A DNA stretch of 64,000 nucleotides from Millionella massiliensis (GTDB lineage Bacteria > Bacteroidota > Bacteroidia > Bacteroidales > Rikenellaceae): contig NZ_FNWD01000002.1 in the NCBI RefSeq assembly GCF_900104655.1, positions 1,410,246-1,474,245 on the forward strand. Direction: 5' to 3'. The notes under the pieces were generated by a model. The model was not told the DNA's origin. It did no database searches and saw only the letters and a program-made list of their open reading frames with translations. Shown piece by piece: positions 44,830-53,756 of this stretch (position 1 is its first letter; each line of letters opens with the position of its first letter). The translations under genes and the position numbers were made by a program.

Positions 44830-45252
44830 ATGACCTATTTCAGTATCGAAGAGCTGTGTCATTCCGACACCGCAACCGCCCGGCAGATCGACAACACACC
44901 CGCCCCGGCCGTCCGCCAGAAGTTACAGACCCTAATCGACGAGCTGCTCGATCCGCTCCGCCGAGCCTGGGGCCAACCGATCCGCGTCAGCAGCGGGTAC
45001 CGTTGTCCGGAACTCAACAGGGCCGTGGGCGGGGTCGCCAACTCCCAGCATCAGACCGGCGAAGCCGCCGACCTCACCACCGGAACCGCCGCACAAAACC
45101 GTCAACTTTTCGCCCGGATCATCGAGATGCAGCAGAGTGAACGCATCGATTTCGACCAGTTGATCTGGGAGCGGGGGAGCGCCACCGGGCCCGACTGGAT
45201 CCACCTCAGCTACCGCCGGGGCAGCAACCGCCGTCAGGTACTTTATCTATAA
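44830..45252 (+). CDS. M15-family D-Ala-D-Ala carboxypeptidase-like protein
   Basis: A 140-residue single-domain peptidase M15 (M15A/Peptidase_M15_3). Zinc-ligand pattern SQHQTGEAADLT and the C-terminal DWIHLSYR, with IRVSSGYRCPELNRAVGG in front, match the endolysin/VanY-like fold. There is no signal peptide, as in phage endolysins and in orphan Bacteroidota copies, but no other phage gene is near. It probably trims peptidoglycan peptides if exported or released. Confidence 0.88.
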   Translation: MTYFSIEELCHSDTATARQIDNTPAPAVRQKLQTLIDELLDPLRRAWGQPIRVSSGYRCPELNRAVGGVANSQHQTGEAADLTTGTAAQNRQLFARIIEMQQSERIDFDQLIWERGSATGPDWIHLSYRRGSNRRQVLYL

Positions 45253-45307
45253 TGCAGATTCCGACGGATAATGCAACATCGCTCGCCGCCCACACTTCGG
45301 CAGCCCG

Positions 45308-46459
45308 CTATTTCCCCTTTTTCCAGTCGATTTTGAACACATAGGATTTGGAGACCGGTCCGCCCTCCAGGTTCACACCTCCCACGGCATACAGATAGGC
45401 CGGTTTCCCCTTGATTTTGAGGATTGCCGGACGTTCCAGTTTGCCCGAAGCACTGCGCACGAACACTCCCGGCGTACTCATCAACCGTTCCCGGTCCGCC
45501 TCGTCGCCCCAGTAGTCGAAGAGCGTTCCCATGGCGATTTTCGCATCCTGCATCCGGAACTCCCTGCCATCTTTCGACTCCCACAGAATCAACGCCCCGA
45601 ACAGCCCCGTATTGCGCCCGAAATTATCGGTCGTCAGCAAATAGTACTTTCCATCCTGTTCGAACGCCTGCGCATCCTCAATGTAGGATATGTTGTCAGT
45701 CACCGGTTTGTCTTCCATACGATAGGGGCCCTCGAGACGTTCGGCCACGGCGCATCCGTAACTGCGCGAAGCCTGGTCGTGCGGTTTGGTCACACAACTG
45801 AAATAGATGCGATACTCGTCGCCGATTTTCAGAAACGCCGGATTGCACACCCCGATCTTCGCCCCGTAAGTCCAGTGTCCGGGTTGCGTGGCCGCGTCGA
45901 CCACGATTCCCTGCCGGTCGCCTGCGAAACGCCACGGCCCCTCCAGCCGGTCGGCAGTCATCATCCCGATCCGCATCTGTCCCGGCCGGGATGGATTCTG
46001 ACAAATGTACAGCAGCACATACTTCCCATCCACATACTCCAGACGGGGGTTGTGCGGCGCAGCCATCGTCAACGAATCGGGCAGCATATCGGAAGTCAGC
46101 ACAGGACCGACATAGCGGAACGGCCCCTCAGGACGGTCTCCCACGAAATGAGCGATTTGCGCATGCCGCCCCTGCCACCCCTCCATTCCTTCGCTTTTGG
46201 GCCAGCGACTGCTGAAGATATGCACCTTACCATCCTCGCCCATAATCGGAGAGACACACCAGTTGAACCAGTCGGTCTCCTCGACGGCCGGACCGATCAG
46301 ACGCGCCGTCAGCGCCATATGCGTCACGGGCATAGTCAGTTCGACCCCGGCGGCCGACTTCAACCCACTCCCGTTTTCAAGCGACCGGGCACAAAGCGGA
46401 GAAGCCGACAACATCCCGGCAACCAATCCCAGCAACATTCGAATGTTCAAATTTTTCAT
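45308..46459 (-). CDS. Secreted beta-propeller glycosidase (GH43/GH117-like)
   Basis: A 383-residue exported protein with signal peptide MKNLNIRMLLGLVAGMLSASPLCA. Repeated blades with WFNWCVSPIMGEDGKVHIFSSRW, AAPHNPRLEYVDGKYVLLYI, GVCNPAFLKIGDEYRIYFS and YIEDAQAFEQDGKYYLLTTDN are typical of five-bladed GH43/GH117-clan enzymes; acidic residues in NPRLE and EDAQAF are candidate catalytic groups. Family and substrate cannot be fixed by eye. It is followed by a LuxR-type regulator 200 bp upstream on the same strand. Confidence 0.72.
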   Translation of the reverse strand: MKNLNIRMLLGLVAGMLSASPLCARSLENGSGLKSAAGVELTMPVTHMALTARLIGPAVEETDWFNWCVSPIMGEDGKVHIFSSRWPKSEGMEGWQGRHAQIAHFVGDRPEGPFRYVGPVLTSDMLPDSLTMAAPHNPRLEYVDGKYVLLYICQNPSRPGQMRIGMMTADRLEGPWRFAGDRQGIVVDAATQPGHWTYGAKIGVCNPAFLKIGDEYRIYFSCVTKPHDQASRSYGCAVAERLEGPYRMEDKPVTDNISYIEDAQAFEQDGKYYLLTTDNFGRNTGLFGALILWESKDGREFRMQDAKIAMGTLFDYWGDEADRERLMSTPGVFVRSASGKLERPAILKIKGKPAYLYAVGGVNLEGGPVSKSYVFKIDWKKGK

Positions 46460-46667
46460 TCTGATCAACATATATTTACAACATTACTATCCAATCGGGT
46501 TCGTTCCGACACCCGTTCCATCCTCCGCCATCAGACACCCATCCAGACAAGCACTTCAAACTCTCCTCAGACCGCGCAACACGACATCCTGTCCGGGAAG
46601 GATACGACATCCAGGGGCCAAAAGTCCGGGTTCGGGGTTCGGACTCCGCACGCATCGTTTCACCTCC

Positions 46668-47237
46668 TTAGAGAGTCATGTCTTCGGTGGAAATATAGCC
46701 GTGCATCAGTGCATAGAGGGTCAGTCCCGAGATCGTTTTGATGCCGAGTTTGGCCGTAATGTTCTTGCGGTGGGTCAGCACGGTATTGAGGCTGATGTTG
46801 AGCCGTTCGGCGATTTCCTTGTTGATCGCGCCGCTCACAACAAGTTGCAGGACCTGTACCTCGCGCGCCGAGAGTTCGTCGGAAGCGGTCTCATCGGTCG
46901 CACGCTCGGCCGACAGCACACGGTCAATCTCCTCGAGCAGCTCTTCGAACGTATCGCCCATGCCGATCAACCTCGGCGAATCGACCCCCGGCACCGGAGC
47001 GGGGCGACCGGGCACCAGCACGACGCTCTGTCCGCGCCGCGGCAGAAAAAACGCGATGTTCGAAGCGAACGTCACACTGTCCGTGAAGTACCAGTCGAAA
47101 TGAGTTCCCGACTCACACAACACCCCTGTCACTCCGGCAAAGGTTTCGACCTCGACCGGTGCAAAATAGCGTTCCAGGATGGCCGTCAGCCCGGCCCCCT
47201 GCAACAGATCGGGCAAAATAACGGCTACCCGCGACAT
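46668..47237 (-). CDS. LuxR-type transcriptional regulator
   Basis: A 189-residue protein with a C-terminal LuxR/NarL helix-turn-helix at about 120-180 (LSAREVQVLQLVVSGAINKEIAERLN, then ISLNTVLTHRKNITAKLGIKT). The N-half (about 1-100) is receiver-sized but has no recognisable phospho-acceptor Asp-plus-Lys pattern, so it may be a degenerate receiver. Its start lies 13 bp inside the upstream RIC-like gene, so both are one translational unit and the product probably depends on that neighbour as a sensor. Confidence 0.85.
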   Translation of the reverse strand: MSRVAVILPDLLQGAGLTAILERYFAPVEVETFAGVTGVLCESGTHFDWYFTDSVTFASNIAFFLPRRGQSVVLVPGRPAPVPGVDSPRLIGMGDTFEELLEEIDRVLSAERATDETASDELSAREVQVLQLVVSGAINKEIAERLNISLNTVLTHRKNITAKLGIKTISGLTLYALMHGYISTEDMTL

Positions 47238-47926
47238 AAGGCAGTGATGATGGGGGTGAGAATCCGGTTTCGGATGCGGTTATGCTGGCGGATGTCGCGT
47301 TCGATGCTGTCGATGGCGAAGATCACGGCATAGGCCAGATTATCGTTATACTGGCCGCTGAGGTGGCGGACCATGATGCTGCGCAGGTCACCCAGCAGGC
47401 TAACCGCCGGATCCTCCTCATCAGGAGCCGGGATAGCGATCCGCTGTCCGATCTCCGCACAATCCGCCGCCCCGTTTCCCGCGCTCAACGCCAGACAATA
47501 CGGGAACCACTCGCGGGTATCGTATTCGATCGCCTCGGTGAGGCTCTCCTTGAAGCGGGCAAAAAAGCGGCCGATCAGGGCCAGATTCTTATTCTCGCCG
47601 CCGGCGCTGGCAATGAGCGACCCCAGGTGACGTTCGATATTGGGGACCTGCAACTGCAGATAATAGGCATTGGTTTTGGACAGGTAATCGACAATCTGGC
47701 TGACGTGGAACGATTTGAGTTTCTGTTCCGGGAAGTACTCCTCGAACAGATAGGTATTCATCAGCGCCAGCATGAAGCCGGCATCGATGGCATGTTCGGC
47801 ACAGACCGCAGCGACCGATTTGTCGCCCAGCCCCAGCCGAATTCCGAACCGGCTGACCAGCGGGATCAGTGTGGGATGTTGTTCGAGCGCCGCGCTGAGC
47901 GGCATGTCGGAAGTTAAAAGTGCCAT
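47225..47926 (-). CDS. Degenerate RIC/hemerythrin-like protein paired with a LuxR regulator
   Basis: A 233-residue all-alpha protein. The N-terminus (SAALEQHPTLIPLVSRFGIRLGLGDKSVAAVC) resembles the DUF542 domain of YtfE/ScdA iron-centre repair proteins, and the rest follows the hemerythrin bundle (EYDTREWFPY, SIERDIRQHNRIRNRIL). However, the Cys-Cys-Gly-Gly of DUF542 is absent, and several usual His/Glu ligands are replaced (Tyr at YDTREWF, Arg at NRIRNRI). So it may sense or bind partner proteins rather than hold a di-iron site. The frame opens at 48499; the ATG at 47926 gives the real N-terminus, with a near -7 box TACCTTTA directly before it. Confidence 0.6.
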   Translation of the reverse strand: MALLTSDMPLSAALEQHPTLIPLVSRFGIRLGLGDKSVAAVCAEHAIDAGFMLALMNTYLFEEYFPEQKLKSFHVSQIVDYLSKTNAYYLQLQVPNIERHLGSLIASAGGENKNLALIGRFFARFKESLTEAIEYDTREWFPYCLALSAGNGAADCAEIGQRIAIPAPDEEDPAVSLLGDLRSIMVRHLSGQYNDNLAYAVIFAIDSIERDIRQHNRIRNRILTPIITALCRG

Positions 47927-48199
47927 AGCGTAAAGGTAGTAATTTTCCCGAAAAACCAATCCGCAGACAGCCCCGCACGTTCGATTCCCGCCGCTGCTTT
48001 TCCGAAAAGCGACGGCCGCCACGCTGCCCGGAACCTCTGCCCCAATCAATTTTCCGAAACGCTCGACCCTTTTACACAACACCCGCCCTCTGTCCTCGTT
48101 TCGGTTTGGTTCGGCGGTCGATTCCTGTTCCGGCCCCGCATTCCGCCGAGCGATTTTGCCTTCGCGAGACCGGCCAACGGAAAACCTCCGAAAAATACC

Positions 48200-48207
48200 T
48201 ATCTTTA
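48200..48207 (+). promoter_or_regulatory. -7 box of dprA
   Basis: TATCTTTA, one mismatch from TAnnTTTG, 5 bp before the dprA ATG, suggesting a leaderless or very short-leader mRNA. Confidence 0.5.
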
Positions 48208-48212
48208 CCGAT

Positions 48213-49292
48213 ATGAAATACAGTATCGCCCTGTCGCTCGTCCCGCGAGTCGGCAGCAAACATATGCGACAACTGCTGGCCGCATTCGGCAGCGCCGAGG
48301 CGGTCATCCACGCGGAGATCCCCCAACTGACCGCCGCAGGCGCCTCGATCGCCATGGCCCGGGAGATCACCTCGGGACAATATCTGGCCCGCGCCGAGAG
48401 CATCATCGACCAGTGCGCCCGAAGCGGCATCCGGATTCTGACCCACGGGATGACCGACTTTCCGCGCGCCTTCGCCGAGTGTCCCGATGCTCCGTGCATA
48501 CTCTATGTCCGGGGCCCGGTGGACTTCAACAGCGGCCGCTGGCTCTCGATCGTGGGGACGCGCAAGGCCACTCCGGCCGGCACCGCCGCCACCGGTCGCA
48601 TCGTGCGCGAACTGTCGCTGAGCTATCCCGACACGGTGATCGTCAGCGGACTGGCCTTCGGCATCGACAAGGCCGCCCACAGCGCCGCCCTGCAATACCG
48701 GCTCCGGACCGTTGCCGTCATGGCCGGCTGGGTCGACGACATCGTGCCGCGCAGCCACTACTACCTCGCTCGGCAGATCCTCGCCGCCGGCGGCGCCATC
48801 GTCTCCGACATGCCTCCGGGCACCGTGATCGACCGCGGCAACTTCCTCAGCCGCAACCGGCTGGTGGCCGGACTGAGCCAGGGGACCATCGTCGTCGAAT
48901 CGGGCATCAAAGGCGGATCGCTCGTCACGGCCGACATCGCCGCCAGCTACAACAAGGAGCTCTTCGCCCTGCCCGGTCCCATCGACTCGCCGGCCAGCGA
49001 AGGGACTAACATGCTGATCCGCACCAACCAGGCCATCCTGTACCAGAGCGTCGAAGACATCGCCAACGCCCTGAACTGGCAACCACCGCACGCCGCCCCG
49101 TCCACCGTCGAGAGCCTCTCGCCGCGTTTGCGCACGGCCTACGACGCCCTGCCGGCCGGCGCCCGCCTCGACACCGAGAGCCTCGCCGAACTCTGGCAAC
49201 TGCCCCTGTGGGAGGCCTCGAGCCTCATCGGCCAGCTGCGGGCACACGGTCTACTGGCCGCCGACCCCTACAAATGTTATTACAAAGTCTAA
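48213..49292 (+). CDS. dprA: DNA-processing protein DprA
   Basis: Loads RecA on incoming single-stranded DNA in transformation. The 359-residue product has an HhH/SAM-like N-domain (MKYSIALSLVPRVGSKHMRQLLAAFGS), the Rossmann core LSIVGTRKATPAGTAATGRIVRELS, GLAFGIDKAAHSAAL, NRLVAGLSQGTIVVESG and a C-terminal winged-helix-like domain (LDTESLAELWQLPLWEASSLIGQL). The frame opens at 48156; the ATG at 48213 gives the family start. Downstream lies a GH29 gene 20 bp away. Confidence 0.95.
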   Translation: MKYSIALSLVPRVGSKHMRQLLAAFGSAEAVIHAEIPQLTAAGASIAMAREITSGQYLARAESIIDQCARSGIRILTHGMTDFPRAFAECPDAPCILYVRGPVDFNSGRWLSIVGTRKATPAGTAATGRIVRELSLSYPDTVIVSGLAFGIDKAAHSAALQYRLRTVAVMAGWVDDIVPRSHYYLARQILAAGGAIVSDMPPGTVIDRGNFLSRNRLVAGLSQGTIVVESGIKGGSLVTADIAASYNKELFALPGPIDSPASEGTNMLIRTNQAILYQSVEDIANALNWQPPHAAPSTVESLSPRLRTAYDALPAGARLDTESLAELWQLPLWEASSLIGQLRAHGLLAADPYKCYYKV

Positions 49293-49312
49293 AGTTTCAC
49301 CCCATATATTAA

Positions 49313-50833
49313 ATGAAAACCCTACCGATTCTTCTCACCTCCGCACTGCTGAGCCTCACGGCCTGCACCTCGGAGAGCGGCTACCAGCCCGACATCTCGA
49401 CCACCGCCTCCCCTCAGGGGACCGACCTGTTCCAGCCCGACTCGGCCACCATCGCGCAACACTACCACATCCCCGACTGGTTCCGCGACAGCAAGCTGGG
49501 CATCTTCATCCACTGGGGTCCCGCCTCCGTCCCGGCCTACGACGGCTGGTACGCCCGCAACATGTACGACAGCAGCAGTGCTACGTACCGTCACCACGTC
49601 GCAACCTACGGCCCCGTAGACCAGTTCGGCTACAAAGACTTCATCCCCATGTTCAAGGCCGAATACTTCGACCCGCAAGCCTGGCTGGAACTGTTCAAAG
49701 CCTCCGGCGCAAAATATATCATTCCCGTGGCCGAACACCACGACGGTTTTGCCCTCTACCGCAGCAGTTTCAACCCATGGAACTCCGTGGCGATGGGTCC
49801 CGGCCGCGACTTGATTCAGGAGCTGAAAGAGGCCACCCTGGCCGCCGGTCTGCACTTCGGCCTGTCGTCCCACCGCGCCGAGCACTGCTGGTTCTACAGC
49901 AAAGGGATGCAAATTCCGTCCGACGTGCAGGACACCACCATCAGCCTCTACGGCGAACGCATCGAGGAGCCCGACGGCCCCGCCTTCGGTCCGGAGTACG
50001 ACCAGCACCCGGGTTCCAACGCCCACTCGCGCGAGAACTGGCTCCGACACACCTACGAACTGATCGACCTCTACCAGCCTGAACTGATCTGGTTCGACTG
50101 GACCGTGGGCAAACAGCCCTTCCAGGAGACCTTCTATAAATTCCTGGCCTACTACTACAACAACGCCCTCGACTGGAACAAAGAGGTGGTTGTCAACACC
50201 AAATTCGGCTACGGCGACAACATCCAGGTCTATGACCTCGAACGGGGCAAGAGCGACAAGATGCGGAAATTCCCGTGGCAGACCGACACCTCGATCGGCG
50301 AACTCTTCTGGTTCTACATGCAGGACGAGACCGACCTGAAAAGTCCGAACCGGCTGATCGACGACCTGGTGGACATCGTCAGCAAGAACGGCAACCTGCT
50401 GCTGAACGTCGGCCCGAAAGCCGACGGGACCATTCCCGAAAAACAACAGGCCGTTCTGCGAGCCATCGGCGCATGGCTGAGCGTCAACGGCGAAGCGATC
50501 TACGGCACCCGACCATGGGTCACCTTCGGCGAAGGCAACGCCCGTGACGCCAGCGGCCACCACAGCGAAACCGATGCCGGCTACACCAGTCAGGACATCC
50601 GTTTCACTCAGAAAGGCGACACGCTGTACGCCATCGCGCTAGCCTGGCCCAAAGACCGTACCCTTACGATCCAAAGCCTGAAGGCCGGGAATCCGCACCT
50701 GAGTTCGATCAACTCCGTCTCGCTGGTGGGCAGCGACGAACCGATCACTTGGGAGCAGACCTCCGAAGGCCTCGTCGTCCACTGCCCCACCACCCCGCCC
50801 ACCGACTACGCCCATGCCCTGCGCATCCGGTAA
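49313..50833 (+). CDS. GH29 alpha-L-fucosidase lipoprotein
   Basis: Removes terminal alpha-L-fucose from glycoconjugates. The 506-residue product has a lipoprotein signal MKTLPILLTSALLSLTAC with lipobox LTAC, the WFRDSKLGIFIHWGPASVPAY block of GH29, AEHHDGFALYRS, and the catalytic nucleophile Asp262 in LIWFDWTVG, then GNLLLNVGPKADGTIPE. A C-terminal beta-sandwich (from about 400) closes it. It is 20 bp after dprA on the same strand, which may be read-through. Confidence 0.95.
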   Translation: MKTLPILLTSALLSLTACTSESGYQPDISTTASPQGTDLFQPDSATIAQHYHIPDWFRDSKLGIFIHWGPASVPAYDGWYARNMYDSSSATYRHHVATYGPVDQFGYKDFIPMFKAEYFDPQAWLELFKASGAKYIIPVAEHHDGFALYRSSFNPWNSVAMGPGRDLIQELKEATLAAGLHFGLSSHRAEHCWFYSKGMQIPSDVQDTTISLYGERIEEPDGPAFGPEYDQHPGSNAHSRENWLRHTYELIDLYQPELIWFDWTVGKQPFQETFYKFLAYYYNNALDWNKEVVVNTKFGYGDNIQVYDLERGKSDKMRKFPWQTDTSIGELFWFYMQDETDLKSPNRLIDDLVDIVSKNGNLLLNVGPKADGTIPEKQQAVLRAIGAWLSVNGEAIYGTRPWVTFGEGNARDASGHHSETDAGYTSQDIRFTQKGDTLYAIALAWPKDRTLTIQSLKAGNPHLSSINSVSLVGSDEPITWEQTSEGLVVHCPTTPPTDYAHALRIR

Positions 50834-50890
50834 GCCCCCCGCGCAGTACCGCCGCTCCACGAAACCAGCATTCCAAGAAATCCAGCACCC

Positions 50891-51952
50891 ATGAAAAAGG
50901 TTCTCATCACCGGCGCCACCGGACTGGTAGGCACCCACCTGATCGCCGAGCTGCTCCGCTCGACCGACACCACCGGAGCTCCGGAATACGAGTTAACGGC
51001 CGTCGCCCACTCCGAAGAGTCGTGGGAGAAACTCGACTGGCTGCTCATGCGCGAAGGGCTCAGCGAACGCCCCTGCCACCGCGTGGTCGCCGCCCTGGAG
51101 TACATCGGCGACTGCCGGCAGCTGCTGCAGGAGGTTCGCCCCGACCTGCTCTTCAACTGCGCCGCCCGCGTGGCCGTGGGCAAGAGCCGCGACGGCGAAA
51201 AACTGGTCACCCGCAACGTCGAGATCACCCACAATCTGATCGTCACCGCCCTCGAACTGCCCCGAGAGGAACAGCCCCTCTTCGCGCACGTCAGCTCGGT
51301 CGCCGCGCTGGGCAGCAACGTCAATCATGCCGGCTGCATCGACGAGAACTCCATCATGGAGAACCTGGCCGGCGCCTCGGCCTACGCCCGTAGCAAGTTC
51401 CTCTCCGAGAACGAAGTCTGGCGCGGCGCCGCCCACGGTCTGCGCACCGTCATCGTCAACCCGGCCGTGATCCTCGGCACCATGTCGCCCCGCTCCGGAT
51501 TCTGGCTCAACGACCTGCTGAGAGCCATGCACAAGGGGGCCAACCGGTTCTGGATCGACGGCACCACCGCCTTCGTCTCGGCCGACGACGTGGCCCGCGC
51601 CCTGGTGACACTCTCCCGCACCCCCGCGTGCTGGGGCAAGCGCTACGTTCTCTCGGCCGAAAACCTCCCCTACCGACGGTTTCTGAGCCTGCTGGCCCGG
51701 TCGCAGGGACTCGCCGTCCCCCGCATCCGCCTGCCCCGCTGGCTGTTGCGGCTGGCCATCCCCTTCGCCCCCTCGATGTCCGCGGTTCTCTCAACCCACA
51801 AACGCTACGACGGATCGGCCGTCATGCGCGACACTCCCTTCCGCTACACCGACCTGACCGAAACGATCGCCGCCTTCGCCCCGCCCGCCCCGGACGAAAC
51901 GGCCGAAACACCCGACAGCTCCGAACGTGCAGAGCCCGAGCAATCGGCCTGA
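50891..51952 (+). CDS. NAD-dependent epimerase/dehydratase (SDR)
   Basis: A 353-residue extended short-chain dehydrogenase. Nucleotide fold [21 protein letters not shown], the catalytic YARSK (Tyr-x-x-x-Lys) and [15 protein letters not shown] follow the dihydroflavonol reductase/3-beta-HSD-like subgroup. It likely acts on a small ketone or sugar, but nothing nearby shows which. The C-terminal 30 residues are Pro/Glu/Ala-rich and poorly conserved. Confidence 0.85.
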   Translation: MKKVLITGATGLVGTHLIAELLRSTDTTGAPEYELTAVAHSEESWEKLDWLLMREGLSERPCHRVVAALEYIGDCRQLLQEVRPDLLFNCAARVAVGKSRDGEKLVTRNVEITHNLIVTALELPREEQPLFAHVSSVAALGSNVNHAGCIDENSIMENLAGASAYARSKFLSENEVWRGAAHGLRTVIVNPAVILGTMSPRSGFWLNDLLRAMHKGANRFWIDGTTAFVSADDVARALVTLSRTPACWGKRYVLSAENLPYRRFLSLLARSQGLAVPRIRLPRWLLRLAIPFAPSMSAVLSTHKRYDGSAVMRDTPFRYTDLTETIAAFAPPAPDETAETPDSSERAEPEQSA

Positions 51953-52062
51953 GCCGAGCCCGACGCTCCACCGGAGCGCCCTTTCGGTTTCCCGTCGCAC
52001 CCGGTTTTCACACCTCAGCGCACCACGTTCAGCCCGATCCGCGGCGGATAATTCTGCAAAAA

Positions 52063-52094
52063 TTTGATTATTCGGAGAAAAATACCGAAATTTG
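52063..52094 (+). promoter_or_regulatory. Promoter of rpmB-rpmG-bL38
   Basis: TTTG at 52063-52066, 20 bp spacer and GAAATTTG at 52087-52094 (one mismatch from TAnnTTTG). Predicted leader is about 28 nt. Confidence 0.6.
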
Positions 52095-52128
52095 CAACCT
52101 GTTTATTCACAACACAACCGATAAAGCA

Positions 52129-52362
52129 ATGAAAGTTTGTCAAATCACCGGTAAGTGCGCACAGGTCGGAAACAACGTGTCGCACTCCAACAAGAAGAGC
52201 AAACGCCGCTTCAGCCCGAACCTGAAGAGCAAGCGTTTCTTCCTCGAAGAAGAGAACCGCTGGGTGACCCTGAAAGTTTCGGCCGCAGCCATGCGTACCA
52301 TCAACAAGAAAGGTCTGAGCTCGGCTCTGAAAAACGCCGCCGCCCTGCCTAAAATTTACTAA
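52129..52362 (+). CDS. rpmB: 50S ribosomal protein L28
   Basis: The 77-residue product starts [32 protein letters not shown], the L28 signature, and ends [11 protein letters not shown] much longer frame reads in from 51628, but the ATG at 52129 gives the normal L28. First of three small ribosomal genes. Confidence 0.97.
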   Translation: MKVCQITGKCAQVGNNVSHSNKKSKRRFSPNLKSKRFFLEEENRWVTLKVSAAAMRTINKKGLSSALKNAAALPKIY

Positions 52363-52391
52363 TCCTCAAACAGTCGGAAGACTCCAACGAA

Positions 52392-52574
52392 ATGGCTAAA
52401 AAAGGAAACCGCGTACAGGTGATCCTCGAGTGCACCGAGCACAAAGAGAGCGGAATGCCGGGTATGTCGCGCTACATCACCACCAAAAACAAAAAGAACA
52501 CCCCGGAACGTATGGAACGTAAAAAATACAACCCCATACTGAAACGAGTAACCATCCACCGCGAAATTAAGTAA
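52392..52574 (+). CDS. rpmG: 50S ribosomal protein L33
   Basis: A 60-residue protein starting [18 protein letters not shown], with [29 protein letters not shown], characteristic of L33 of the cysteine-light type (one Cys visible). It lies 29 bp after rpmB and 2 bp before the DUF4295 gene. Confidence 0.97.
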   Translation: MAKKGNRVQVILECTEHKESGMPGMSRYITTKNKKNTPERMERKKYNPILKRVTIHREIK

Positions 52575-52576
52575 TC

Positions 52577-52735
52577 ATGGCAAAGAAGGTAGTCGCAACG
52601 CTCAAAACCGCAGCTAACGGTAAGAACGTGACCAAATGCATCAAAATGGTGAAATCGGAAAAAACCGGCGCTTACACTTTCAAGACCGAAATCGTTCCGA
52701 ACGAAGAAGTTAAAGATTTCTTCGCCAAGAAGTAA
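52577..52735 (+). CDS. DUF4295 protein, Bacteroidota-specific ribosomal protein bL38
   Basis: A 52-residue basic protein starting MAKKVVATLKTAANGKNVTK and ending VKDFFAKK. It belongs to DUF4295, a family confined to Bacteroidota that structural work on a Flavobacterium ribosome identified as large-subunit protein bL38. It follows rpmG by 2 bp and precedes a terminator, so rpmB-rpmG-bL38 is one transcript. Too short to be found by most ORF cut-offs. Confidence 0.9.
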   Translation: MAKKVVATLKTAANGKNVTKCIKMVKSEKTGAYTFKTEIVPNEEVKDFFAKK

Positions 52736-52817
52736 TCCGATCCCATTTTCGAGCGGGACAACCACACACACAAACCCTGTCCCGTTTTGTGACCCGGCGA
52801 AGCAATCCGTCCGTCAC

Positions 52818-52853
52818 AAAAAAGCGGCCTCCCCTGTGCGAGGCCGCTTTTTT
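52818..52853 (+). terminator. Terminator of the rpmB operon
   Basis: AAAAGCGGCCTC pairs with GAGGCCGCTTTT around an 8 nt loop, followed by further T. Confidence 0.9.
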
Positions 52854-52854
52854 A

Positions 52855-52862
52855 TATCTTTG
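52855..52862 (+). promoter_or_regulatory. -7 box for the acetyltransferase gene
   Basis: TATCTTTG, full consensus, immediately after the terminator; gives a leader of about 230 nt before the ATG at 53100, in which nothing else was recognised. Confidence 0.45.
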
Positions 52863-53099
52863 CGCAGACCGTAAACGAATTATTCCACCCCTAAAATTAC
52901 CCGCCCGACGCCCTGCTCTCCCGGCATACACTGCCGCAAACCCGAGACGCCCGACCGCAAACCCGGCACATCCCCTCACACATAACAGCAGAACATACAT
53001 CACCCTCTCCGACCGGCAAACTTCACCCGTCCCCCCTTAAATCCCTTTTTCGAGCCTAAACATATCCGAGCCTCCGCTCCCAACCCAATCCATCCAGCC

Positions 53100-53669
53100 A
53101 TGACCATCGAACAATTTCTGCAACACGCCGCCGAACGCAAACCCTTCGACACCCCCGAAACCCAACAGTTGATGAACGAGATGAGCGAACGCGCCCGTCG
53201 CATCACCTTCGAACTGAACAGCGCCTACCACACCCCCGAAGAGGTCCGCGCCCTGCTTTCTCGCCTCTTCGGTCGGCCCGTTCCCGACACCTTGCGTGTC
53301 TTTCCGCCCTTTTACTCCGACTTCGGACAGAACATCCACGTCAGCCAAAACGTCTTCATCAACGCCTGCTGCCACTTCCAGGACCACGGCGGAGTGACCA
53401 TCGGCGACGGCTGCCAGATCGGCCACAACGTCGTCTTCGCCACCCTCAACCACGGTCTCTCGCCCGAGACCCGCGGCACGACCTCACCCGCACCGATCGT
53501 CCTGCGCGAGAACGTGTGGGTCGGTTCGAACTCCACCATTCTGCAAGGCGTGACCATCGGTCGCAACGCCATCGTCGCAGCCGGAGCCGTCGTCACGAAA
53601 GACGTTCCCGACAACGCCATCGTCGGCGGCGTTCCGGCCCGCATCCTCCGCTACATCGACGCCCGATAA
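53100..53669 (+). CDS. Left-handed beta-helix O-acetyltransferase (Maa/NodL-like)
   Basis: A 189-residue hexapeptide-repeat acetyltransferase. A maltose-acetyltransferase-like N-terminal helix pair (TIEQFLQHAAERKPFDTPETQQLMNEMSERA) precedes the coils VFINACCHFQDHGGVTIGDGCQIGHNVVFATLNHG (with the active-site His) and VWVGSNSTILQGVTIGRNAIVAAGAVVTKDVPDNAIVGGVPAR. It acetylates a sugar or related hydroxyl with acetyl-CoA; acceptor unknown. Confidence 0.92.
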   Translation: MTIEQFLQHAAERKPFDTPETQQLMNEMSERARRITFELNSAYHTPEEVRALLSRLFGRPVPDTLRVFPPFYSDFGQNIHVSQNVFINACCHFQDHGGVTIGDGCQIGHNVVFATLNHGLSPETRGTTSPAPIVLRENVWVGSNSTILQGVTIGRNAIVAAGAVVTKDVPDNAIVGGVPARILRYIDAR

Positions 53670-53704
53670 ACCGCAGGTCCACCCACCGCACCTTCTATAC
53701 ACAA

Positions 53705-53736
53705 AAAGGCCGGGGAGTGTTATCTCCCCGGCCTTT
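53705..53736. terminator. Bidirectional terminator
   Basis: AAAGGCCGGGGAG pairs with CTCCCCGGCCTTT around a 6 nt loop, between the convergent acetyltransferase and methyltransferase genes. Confidence 0.9.
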
Positions 53737-53756
53737 ATTCTTCACGACACGCCGTC

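Noticed and set aside
44830..45252. Prophage remnant suggested by the endolysin-like M15 gene
   Set aside because: No integrase, holin, structural gene or attachment repeat nearby; orphan copies are common in this phylum.
47975..47995. GTTCGATTCCCG, resembling a tRNA T-loop
   Set aside because: No matching T-stem upstream (CACG instead of a complement to CCCGC) and no cloverleaf or anticodon arm around it.
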